From Thermoanaerobaculia bacterium (GTDB taxonomy: Bacteria > Acidobacteriota > Thermoanaerobaculia > UBA5066), in the NCBI GenBank assembly GCA_017999215.1, contig JAGOBQ010000078.1, positions 1 through 11,832 of the forward strand: a stretch of DNA of 11,832 nt. Direction: 5' to 3'. Shown in pieces: positions 5,493-11,162 of the stretch. The notes under the pieces were generated by a model. The model made no database searches. It saw only the letters and a list, made by a program, of their open reading frames with translations, and was not told the origin of the DNA. Each line of letters starts with the position of its first letter. The first letter of the stretch is position 1. The translations under genes were made by a program, and so were the position numbers.

Positions 5493-6260
5493 AGTACCCT
5501 TCATCGGACTTGGGCTTTGAGGGTCGGTGGCACGCTGGAAGACCGGCCGATCTACACCAAGGCGACTTGCTTCGACCCCTTCCCATTCCCTGAGGTCGGT
5601 GGGGCCCAGACCGCCCGCATTCGCGACCTCGGCGAATCTCTCGACGCTCACCGGAAGCGCCAGCAGGCGCTCCACCCGGGTCTCACGATCACCGGGATGT
5701 ACAACGTTCTCGAGAAGCTCCGGTCGGGCGAGGCGCTGACGGCGAAGGAGAAGGTCATTCACGAGGAGGGGCTCGTCTCCGTCCTAATGCATATTCACGA
5801 CGACCTCGACGCCGCGGTCTTCGAGGCGTACGGATGGCCGACGACTCTGACCGACGAGGAGATCCTCGAGCGCCTCGTCGCCTTGAACGCCGAGCGCGCC
5901 GAGGAGGAGAAGCGCGGCCTCGTCCGCTGGCTCCGCCCCGAGTTCCAGAACCCCGAGGGGAAAAAGCTGGCGACGCGGGCGGCGTTCCCGGCTTCGGACG
6001 CCGAAGACGAAGAGCCCGCCACGCCCGCCGTGCTGCTCACGTGGCCGAAGGCGCTCCCCGAGCGGATCGCCGCCGTCCGCGACCTGATGGCCCGCGCGCC
6101 GTCGCCCCAACCGCTCGCCGCCGTGACGTCGGCCTTCGCGAAGGCGAAGCCGAAGGACGTCGAGGCCGTCCTCGAGAGCCTTGCCTCCCTCGGCCTCCTC
6201 GTCTCCTTCGACGCTCCCGACGGCCGCCACTGGCAGGCCGCTGCCGCGCCCCGCGCGTAG
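5493..6260 (+). pseudogene. 3' remnant of an MmeI-like DNA methyltransferase/restriction gene
   Basis: The open frame encodes about 255 residues that match the C-terminal part of large MmeI-type (type IIL/IIG-like) DNA methyltransferases, from memory of the family. Diagnostic stretches are LHRTWALRVGGTLEDRP, IYTKATCFDPFPFPE, GESLDAHRKRQ, LTITGMYNVLEKLRSGE, HDDLDAAVFEAYGWP and LVRWLRPEFQNPEGKK. The end (about 185-240 of the fragment) looks like an added winged helix. Whole proteins of this family are typically 900 residues or more. The SAM-binding and NPPY catalytic parts are missing, and an in-frame stop stands at 5469. The only start-like codon is TTG at 5517, without a Shine-Dalgarno sequence. 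Homology seems to begin near 5493, where minus-strand element sequence takes over. It is probably non-functional, although expression as a separate C-terminal protein cannot be excluded. Confidence 0.75.
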
Positions 6261-6352
6261 CGACGACCTCGGGCAGGCGGCCTTTCGGGGACGAGGGGAC
6301 GCCGAGCCTCAGGACCGTGAGCCGGAGGGCGGGCGACGGACAGGACGAGTTC

Positions 6353-6374
6353 TGCGCCCGAAGAGACGGGCGCA
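6353..6374 (+). other. Perfect 8-bp stem-loop in front of the FMN reductase gene
   Basis: TGCGCCCG, the loop AAGAGA, and CGGGCGCA form a perfect 8-bp GC-rich hairpin, 93 bases after the methyltransferase stop and 62 bases before the reductase start. No T-run follows on either strand, so it is not a classical intrinsic terminator. It may be a T-less terminator, an mRNA-stability hairpin or a chance palindrome in GC-rich DNA. Confidence 0.45.
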
Positions 6375-6436
6375 TCCCGGCGTGGTAGCGTGTGAGACGG
6401 GTTCGCAGGTCAGCGGCCTGCGACAGGAGAGTCGAC

Positions 6437-6988
6437 ATGAGCACGCACAGGATCGCCGTTATCGTCGGGAGCCTTCGCCGGGACTCCTTCAACCGCAAGC
6501 TGGCCCGCGCCGTCGTGAAGCTGGCGCCGCCGGAGCTCGCTTTCGAAGAGGTTCGGATCGACGACCTGCCCCTGTACGACCAGGATGACGACGCGAGCCC
6601 CGCCCCGTCCGTCAGCCGGCTGAAGGAAGAGCTCGCGGCCGCCCGGGGGTTCCTCTTCGTCACGCCCGAGTACAACAGGTCCATTCCGGGCGTTCTCAAG
6701 AACGCGATCGACCACGCCTCGCGGCCCTACGGCCAGAGCTCCTGGGCGGGGAAGCCGGCTGGAATCCTGGGCGCCTCGGTCGGCGCCATCGGCACGGCGA
6801 TGGCGCAGCAGCACCTGCGCAACGTCCTCGCCTACCTGGACGTGCCGACCCTCGGCCAGCCCGAGGCCTTCATCCACGCCAAGGACGGGCTGTTCGACGA
6901 GGCGGGCGACCTGGCCGCGGGCAGCAAGGCGTTCCTCCAGACCTGGATGGACCGGTACGTCGCCTGGGTGAAGACGCACGCCGCCTGA
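6437..6988 (+). CDS. NADPH-dependent FMN reductase (ChrR/YieF-like flavoprotein)
   Basis: This 183-residue flavodoxin-fold protein should transfer electrons from NAD(P)H through FMN to quinones, azo compounds or metal ions such as chromate, in the cytosol. The FMN-phosphate loop is GSLRRDSFNRK (11-21). The flavin-ring loop is TPEYNRSIPGVLKNAID (76-92), which is characteristic of the family. A Gly-rich loop GASVGAIGTA (112-121) completes the site. Length and motif spacing are normal for the family. The ATG at 6437 is chosen over an upstream in-frame ATG at 6392 because AGGAG lies 7 bases before it and the MSTHRIAVIVGS start matches family N-termini. It appears to stand alone; a gap of about 200 bases with its own promoter precedes the next gene. 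Substrate cannot be predicted. Confidence 0.9.
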   Translation: MSTHRIAVIVGSLRRDSFNRKLARAVVKLAPPELAFEEVRIDDLPLYDQDDDASPAPSVSRLKEELAAARGFLFVTPEYNRSIPGVLKNAIDHASRPYGQSSWAGKPAGILGASVGAIGTAMAQQHLRNVLAYLDVPTLGQPEAFIHAKDGLFDEAGDLAAGSKAFLQTWMDRYVAWVKTHAA

Positions 6989-7041
6989 CCCGGCCTCCGG
7001 GACGTCTCGTGCCGAGGAGCGGGACGTCGCCGCGCGTAGAG

Positions 7042-7060
7042 CCCGCTCCCGGGAGGCGGG
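7042..7060 (+). terminator. Possible T-less hairpin terminator after the FMN reductase
   Basis: CCCGCTCCC is followed immediately by GGGAGGCGGG, giving an imperfect nine-pair GC-rich stem with one bulged G; the innermost pairs must open to form a loop. It lies 54 bases after the reductase stop and just before the next promoter. No T-run follows, so termination is only a guess from position. Confidence 0.3.
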
Positions 7061-7072
7061 ACTCCCGTGGTC

Positions 7073-7101
7073 TTGACGAATAGCTCCACTTCAAGTATCT
7101 T
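7073..7101 (+). promoter_or_regulatory. Sigma-70-type promoter of the DsbA-MarR-ferredoxin unit
   Basis: TTGACG (7073-7078) and TATCTT (7096-7101) are separated by 17 bases. This is a good -35/-10 pair in locally AT-richer DNA that stands out from the surrounding GC-rich sequence. Transcription would start near 7108, leaving a leader of about 80 bases before the ATG at 7191. The -10 lies inside an inverted repeat, so repression by a bound regulator is expected. Confidence 0.65.
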
Positions 7102-7117
7102 GACATAGAGATATTGA
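7091..7117 (+). promoter_or_regulatory. Inverted-repeat operator, probable site of the MarR-family regulator
   Basis: The left arm TCAAGTATCT and right arm AGATATTGA are reverse complements apart from one extra G in the left arm, separated by the 8 bases TGACATAG. The size and AT-rich arms are typical of MarR/OhrR-class sites. It covers the -10 box and the expected start point. The MarR gene two positions downstream in the same unit is the obvious candidate to bind it. Confidence 0.65.
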
Positions 7118-7190
7118 CCGGGGCGCCCGCTCGCGGCAGGCCGGCCACGGGACGCCGGAGCGGCACGACCCGGCCCGAGGGAGATTCGAG

Positions 7191-8099
7191 ATGGAAGTCG
7201 GTTACGTCGTCGAGCTCGTCCAGTTCACCGACCCCGTCTGCACCTGGTGCTGGGGAAGCGAACCGCTCCTCAGGCAAGTGGAGAAGAAGCTCGGGGGGCA
7301 GGTCCGATCGAGCTTCGTCATGGGCGGCCTGGTGCGGGACATTCGCGACTTCTCCGACGGCGCCAACGGCATCGGCGGCACGCCCGAGGCGGCCAACGAG
7401 CAGATCGCGAGGCACTGGGAGGAGGCGTCCGCTCGGCACGGCATGCCCGTCGACACGAAGGACCTCCACCTCTTCACGAACGAGCACGTCTCCACCTACC
7501 CGCAGAACGTCGCCTACAAGGCCGCGCAGATGGAGGACGAGGCGCTGGCGAACCTGTTCCTCCGGCGGATCCGGGAGGCCTCGAGCGCCGAGGGGAGGCG
7601 GACGAATGCGATCGAGGTCCTGATCGAGCTCGCGAGCGAGGTCGGTCTCGACGTCGGGAAGTTCCTCGAACGGATGGAGAACGGCGCCGGCCGGGCCGCC
7701 TTCGAGAAGGACCAGCAGCTCTGCGCCCGGCTCGGCATCCGCGGATTCCCGACGTTCGTCGTGAAGCACGGGGAGAGGTCCGTGATGCTCCGCGGCTTTC
7801 AGCAGTACGACACGATCAGGCGGGTGATGCAGCAGCTGGCGGGAGGCGCCCTCGTGCAGAGGGCCGTCGACGCGTCGGACGAGAGCATCCTCGACTTCGT
7901 CGAATCGCACGAGGCGCTCGCGCCCGCCGAGATCCGGGCGGCGTTCGATCTGACGCCCGATCAGACCGCGGCCGCGATCGCGCGGCTCGAGAGCCGTGGC
8001 TCGATCGCGAGGAAGAAGGCCGGGAACGGCTTCTTCGTCCGCTCGACGGCCGTGCCGGCGTGCTCCGCGGCGGCCGGTGTCTGCCACGCATCGGTCTGA
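7191..8099 (+). CDS. DsbA-family thioredoxin-fold protein with C-terminal winged helix
   Basis: This 302-residue protein is a DsbA/FrnE-type dithiol oxidoreductase. The active site is FTDPVCTWCWGSEP with Cys17 and Cys20, followed by the helical insertion (about 60-170) and the cis-proline loop IRGFPTF (Pro187). These fit a cytosolic thiol-disulfide enzyme, and no signal peptide is present. Residues about 228-284 (ESILDFVESHEALAPAEIRAAF through NGFFVRS) look like a winged-helix domain joined to the enzyme, which standard DsbA or FrnE proteins lack. Two more cysteines sit near the end (291, 298). The ATG is preceded by GAGGGAG at 7 bases. It leads a unit with a MarR regulator 48 bases downstream and an Fe-S protein, and carries the promoter-operator upstream. 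The extra domain may add a protein- or DNA-binding function. Similarity to the SpxH/YjbH adaptor group is possible. Confidence 0.85.
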   Translation: MEVGYVVELVQFTDPVCTWCWGSEPLLRQVEKKLGGQVRSSFVMGGLVRDIRDFSDGANGIGGTPEAANEQIARHWEEASARHGMPVDTKDLHLFTNEHVSTYPQNVAYKAAQMEDEALANLFLRRIREASSAEGRRTNAIEVLIELASEVGLDVGKFLERMENGAGRAAFEKDQQLCARLGIRGFPTFVVKHGERSVMLRGFQQYDTIRRVMQQLAGGALVQRAVDASDESILDFVESHEALAPAEIRAAFDLTPDQTAAAIARLESRGSIARKKAGNGFFVRSTAVPACSAAAGVCHASV

Positions 8100-8147
8100 T
8101 ACGAGGCGGGCAGCGGATCCTTCGACCGGAAGCAGAAGGGACACGGA

Positions 8148-8678
8148 ATGACTCGCGCGAAACCGCCCGGAGCGTCGGCTGCGACGAAGCCCACACTGGG
8201 TGTCCACCTGTGGCTCCTTCTGTGGAAGGCGGCGAAGGCCCAGGAGGTCCACGCGCGGCGCAGCGCGGAGGGAACCGGGCTCTGCCTGAGCGACTTCGGC
8301 GTCCTCGAGGCGCTCCTCCACAAGGGGCCCCTGCCCGTGAACACGCTGGGGAAGAAGATCCTCATCACCAGCGGGTCCGTCACGGCCGCCGTCGACCGGC
8401 TCGAGCGGGCGCACCTCGTCGAGCGGATGGACACCGCGACGGACCGCCGCGCCCGGATCGTCCACCTCACGCCGAAGGGAACGACCCTCATCAGAGGGCT
8501 CTTCGCGGAGCACGCGAAGGACATGGAGCGGGCCTTCTCCCACCTCGACGGCCCGGAGCGGGAAGCCCTCGCGAGACTCCTCAGGAAGGTCGGCCGGAAC
8601 GCAGACGAAGCCGGCTCCACGAAACCGGTCACGACGACGAGGCCGCGCGGGAAGCGTCGCGCACCGACCGCCGGCTGA
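8148..8678 (+). CDS. MarR-family transcriptional regulator
   Basis: This 176-residue protein has a MarR winged helix: dimer helix at about 17-40 (LGVHLWLLLWKAAKAQEVHARR), the segment CLSDFGVLEALLHKGPLPVNTLGKK (46-70), recognition helix ITSGSVTAAVDRLERAHLV (73-91), and the wing with D99-RR-AR (92-106) typical of the family. A single Cys46 in the region before the reading helix could sense oxidants, as in OhrR-like members, but its position is not diagnostic. The last 25 residues are a basic, disordered tail. The ATG has AAGGGA upstream. Its neighbours are redox proteins, and an inverted repeat overlies the promoter of the unit, so it probably represses its own operon until an oxidant or electrophile acts. 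The ligand is unknown. Confidence 0.9.
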   Translation: MTRAKPPGASAATKPTLGVHLWLLLWKAAKAQEVHARRSAEGTGLCLSDFGVLEALLHKGPLPVNTLGKKILITSGSVTAAVDRLERAHLVERMDTATDRRARIVHLTPKGTTLIRGLFAEHAKDMERAFSHLDGPEREALARLLRKVGRNADEAGSTKPVTTTRPRGKRRAPTAG

Positions 8679-8752
8679 CAGAGCGTTCGAGGACGACCGG
8701 TCGGGCAGAATGGGCCACCTGTCGTGAACCTGTCGGAAGACCGGAGGGACCG

Positions 8753-9211
8753 ATGAAGAGACTGCAGACCTACGAGGCGCCCGGGATCACGGTCACGTTC
8801 GACCCGAACGTCTGCATCCACTCGGCGGTCTGCTTGCGGACCCTGCCTTCCGTCTTCGACGTCCGACGCCGCCGGTGGGTGGCGGCGGAAGCCGCGGCGG
8901 TGTCGGAAGTGGCCGCGGCGATCGACGCCTGTCCCTCGGGGGCTCTCAGGTACGTTCTGGAGGGACGGGAAGCCGCGGCGCCAGCGCCGGAGGAGAGCCG
9001 GGTCGACGCGACGATCACGGCGAGCCGGAACGGACCGCTTCTCGTCGACGGAGCCTTCGAGCCCCTGGACGAGGACGGGGCACGAATCGCCGCGGCGGGA
9101 AGAGTCGCGCTCTGCCGCTGCGGCGGGGCGGCGAATCAGCCGTTCTGCGACGGCAGCCACAGGCGGGTCGGATTCGAGTCGAAGCGGAGGGCCGAACCGG
9201 GCCCCGCGTAG
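8753..9211 (+). CDS. Fusion of divergent [4Fe-4S] ferredoxin domain and CDGSH iron-sulfur domain
   Basis: This 152-residue protein has two iron-sulfur modules. Residues 10-70 match the divergent mono-cluster domain (Fer4_19-like): CIHSAVC (Cys21, Cys27), LPSVFD, then CPSGAL (Cys60). Residues 92-140 hold a CDGSH domain: GPLLVDGAFE, then CRCGGAANQPFCDGSH with ligands Cys121, Cys123, Cys132 and His136, which bind a [2Fe-2S] cluster. The pair is a known combination in bacteria and should act as a small electron carrier or cluster-sensing protein in the cytosol. The ATG is supported by GGAGGGAC two bases upstream. It follows the MarR gene by 74 bases in the same direction and is likely part of the same redox unit, perhaps as electron donor for the neighbouring flavin or thiol enzymes. 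The in-frame sequence upstream of 8753 is shadow coding. Confidence 0.88.
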   Translation: MKRLQTYEAPGITVTFDPNVCIHSAVCLRTLPSVFDVRRRRWVAAEAAAVSEVAAAIDACPSGALRYVLEGREAAAPAPEESRVDATITASRNGPLLVDGAFEPLDEDGARIAAAGRVALCRCGGAANQPFCDGSHRRVGFESKRRAEPGPA

Positions 9212-9326
9212 ACGCCCGCCGTCTGCGTCCCGAGGCGCAGAAGCCGGAGCCCGGGCAAACGCCGAAGTGCGGCATGAGCCTGGAGCAGCGACCCGAGTCA
9301 GAATGGCCTTCGGTCCCCAGCCCGGG

Positions 9327-9366
9327 CATTTCTATCGAGCTGACACCGTGACATTTCCATGGAGCT
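9327..9366 (+). repeat. Imperfect direct repeat between the Fe-S gene and tetR
   Basis: CATTTCTATCGAGCT (9327-9341) and CATTTCCATGGAGCT (9352-9366) agree at 13 of 15 bases and start 25 bases apart. They lie in the 246-base gap between the two gene units, which otherwise contains only a weak hairpin (CTGCG/CGCAG at 9223-9240) and the tetR promoter. The 25-base period is neither a clean helical spacing nor a full mobile-element end. It could be a remnant of an insertion sequence or a regulator site. Confidence 0.5.
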
Positions 9367-9389
9367 TCGAACCCCCCGCGGGAGCCCGC

Positions 9390-9417
9390 TTGACTTGCTC
9401 GCCGGAAGGCGTAGTAT
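9390..9417 (+). promoter_or_regulatory. Promoter of the TetR regulator gene
   Basis: TTGACT (9390-9395) and TAGTAT (9412-9417) are separated by 16 bases, giving a reasonable sigma-70-type promoter. The -10 coincides with the left part of a pseudopalindrome, predicting that the TetR protein represses its own gene. Transcription would begin near 9424, about 34 bases before the favoured ATG. Confidence 0.55.
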
Positions 9418-9431
9418 GTGATTACTCACTC
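9412..9431 (+). promoter_or_regulatory. TetR operator candidate overlapping the tetR promoter
   Basis: Read on the minus strand the site is GAGTGAGTAATCACATACTA. The same pattern, GAGTGAGT-NN-TC-NNN-TACT, recurs before the membrane fusion protein gene (10102-10122). The two halves are weakly inverted: AGT..GT facing AC..ACT. Shared presence before the regulator and its neighbouring operon is typical of TetR-controlled exporters. Confidence 0.6.
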
Positions 9432-9457
9432 ACCTGAATGGGATGAGAAAGACAATC

Positions 9458-10057
9458 ATGAGCAGCACTCAGCGCCGCCCCCCTCTCGACACTCCCCGCA
9501 GGGAAGAAATCGTCGAGCGCACCTTCGAGCTCGTTCGCGAGCGGGGCTTCGCAGGCCTGCGAATGTGGCAGATCGCCGAGAAGGTCGGTGTCACGGAGGG
9601 AGCCCTCTACCGGCACTTCCCAAGCAAGGAGGCCATCCTCCTGGCCCTTGTGGACAGGATGGAGGGGCGACTTCTGGGGCCGATTCGGCGGATCGCCTCC
9701 AGCCCCGACCTTCCGCCCAAGGGGAAGCTCGAGGAGATCCTCCGCCATCATCTTCGTACCGTAATCGAGGCACGGAGCGTTCCCATTCTCCTGATCAGCG
9801 AGGCCTCGTTCACCGAGCACGAGGAGGTTCGTGCCCGAATACGGGGCCTTCTCTCCTCGTACCTCGGGATTCTCGAATCCATCGCTCGGCAGGCCGGGAA
9901 CGGAGGCGGCTTCGAGCCGCGGGAACTAGCGGTGCTGCTCCTGGGGATCCCCGCGGCGGTCGCGTTGAGTCAGCGGCTGCTTCCCGACGAAGCGCTCGCG
10001 GAGCGTTTGGTCGGGCCGGTCGCGGCTCAGTTCATCCAGCTCATCGTCGCGGATTAG
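9458..10057 (+). CDS. TetR/AcrR-family repressor of the adjacent exporter
   Basis: This 199-residue TetR-type protein has an N-terminal helix-turn-helix: IVERTFELVRERGFAGLRMWQIAEKVGVTEGALYRHFPSKEAI (18-60), with the recognition helix around VTEGALYRHF. The rest is the all-helical ligand and dimer domain. The ATG at 9458 is favoured because GAGAAAG lies upstream at a normal distance; the in-frame ATG at 9443 lacks such a site and would add five residues. The gene is followed after 97 bases by a YbhG-like adaptor and a YbhF-like ATPase, the same order of functions as the E. coli YbiH/CecR-YbhGFSR system. The repeat sites at 9412 and 10102 make it the likely regulator of both promoters. The inducer is unknown; related exporters handle drugs or cations. 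Confidence 0.9.
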   Translation: MSSTQRRPPLDTPRREEIVERTFELVRERGFAGLRMWQIAEKVGVTEGALYRHFPSKEAILLALVDRMEGRLLGPIRRIASSPDLPPKGKLEEILRHHLRTVIEARSVPILLISEASFTEHEEVRARIRGLLSSYLGILESIARQAGNGGGFEPRELAVLLLGIPAAVALSQRLLPDEALAERLVGPVAAQFIQLIVAD

Positions 10058-10101
10058 ATGCGTGGGCGAAACGTCGTTCCACGGTATGCCGCGCGCCCAA
10101 A

Positions 10102-10122
10102 GAGTGAGTGGTCGTTTACTTA
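10102..10122 (+). promoter_or_regulatory. TetR operator candidate before the exporter operon
   Basis: GAGTGAGTGGTCGTTTACTT shares GAGTGAGT, TC and TACT at identical spacing with the site in front of tetR (opposite orientation there). The halves AGTGAGT and GTTTACT are weakly inverted. A TACTTA inside it could be a -10, but no convincing -35 was found 17 bases upstream. Its position, 33-53 bases before the ATG of the adaptor gene, fits a repressor site. Confidence 0.6.
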
Positions 10123-10154
10123 TGGGCAATGCCAAGCGGGAGGGAGATGAGGTC

Positions 10155-11162
10155 ATGAAGAAAAGACTCGGAATCGCAGTCATCGCGGCGGTCGTCGTCG
10201 GGATCGTCGCGGCGCTCTTCATCGCTGGAGGGTCCGCCGGGGATTCGGATGTGTTGCGGATCTCCGGAAACGTCGAGATCTCGGATGTCGCGACATCCTT
10301 CAAGGTGTCGGGGCGGGTGCTCGCGCGAATCGTCTCGGAGGGGGAGCTCGTCAAAGCCGGCCAGGTTCTGGCCCGCCTGGACGACGCCGAGCTCGTTCGT
10401 GAGGTCGAAATCCGCCGAGCCGAGCTCGGCGCGACCCGCGCCGCTCTCGCAGAGCTCGAAGCGGGCACCCGTCGCGAAGAGGTCAATCAGGCGCGTGCGA
10501 GTCTCACGCGGGCACGCGCCGATGCCACGCGAACGAGCAGCGAGCGGGCTCGACAGCAAAGCCTCTTCGCGCGCGCGGTCATCTCCGAGCGCGAGCTTGA
10601 GGCGGCCCAGGCCGCGGACCGCATCGCCCTGGCCCACGTCGATGCGGCGGAGAATCAGCTCGCTCTGCTCGAGCGCGGCCCGCGCCGGGAGCAGATCGAC
10701 CAGGCGCGCGAGCGCGTCAAGCAGGCCTCCGAGGCGCTTGCGCTCGCTGAGACCCGGCTCTCGTACGCCGTCCTCCAGTCTCCGCTCGACGGGCTCGTCC
10801 TCGCGGAGCATGTCGAGCCGGGCGAGCAGGTGGCCGCCGGAACCCCGGTGGTTACGATCGGCGACCTCTCGAGCGTCTGGCTGCGCGGCTACGTGGACGA
10901 GTCCGATCTCGGGCGGGTCAAGGTGGGGCAGGCCGTGCGCGTCACGACTGACACCGCTCCGGATCGCGTCTACCCCGGGAAGGTTTCCTTCATCGCGTCC
11001 GAGGCCGAGTTCACGCCGAAGTCCGTGCAGACGGCCAAGGAGCGGGTGAAGCTCGTCTACCGCGTCAAGATCGACGTCGAGAACCCCCTCAGCGAGCTCA
11101 AGCCGGGCATGCCTGCGGATGCGGAGATCGTCCTGGCCGCCGTCCGGAGTGCGGAGCCGTGA
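10155..11162 (+). CDS. ybhG: HlyD/YbhG-like membrane fusion protein of an ABC exporter
   Basis: This 335-residue periplasmic adaptor links an inner-membrane ABC exporter to the outer envelope. An N-terminal anchor follows MKKRL (about 6-24). The lipoyl half-motif is ISGNVEISDVATSFKVSGRV, followed by IVSEGELVKAGQVLARLDD (36-77). A long coiled-coil hairpin covers about 80-205, with a visible internal repeat LEAGTRREEVNQAR (101-114) and LERGPRREQIDQAR (172-185), a YbhG-like feature. The second lipoyl half (APLDG-type, here SPLDGLVLAEHVEPGEQV) and a beta-barrel domain (240-330) follow. Length is close to that of YbhG. The ATG at 10155 is chosen over upstream in-frame ATGs because it gives a normal signal-anchor N-terminus and has GGGAG upstream. 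The stop overlaps the start of the ATPase gene. The substrate is not predictable. Confidence 0.9.
   Translation: MKKRLGIAVIAAVVVGIVAALFIAGGSAGDSDVLRISGNVEISDVATSFKVSGRVLARIVSEGELVKAGQVLARLDDAELVREVEIRRAELGATRAALAELEAGTRREEVNQARASLTRARADATRTSSERARQQSLFARAVISERELEAAQAADRIALAHVDAAENQLALLERGPRREQIDQARERVKQASEALALAETRLSYAVLQSPLDGLVLAEHVEPGEQVAAGTPVVTIGDLSSVWLRGYVDESDLGRVKVGQAVRVTTDTAPDRVYPGKVSFIASEAEFTPKSVQTAKERVKLVYRVKIDVENPLSELKPGMPADAEIVLAAVRSAEP

Noticed and set aside
7247..8752. 500-codon N-terminal extension of the CDGSH protein
   Set aside because: The extension overlaps the DsbA and MarR genes out of frame. A strong ribosome-binding site and family-like N-terminus start at 8753.
6870..9160. 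Long minus-strand frames (557 and 399 codons) opposite the redox cassette
   Set aside because: The plus strand carries recognisable FMN reductase, DsbA, MarR and CDGSH families here. The antisense translations are of low complexity.
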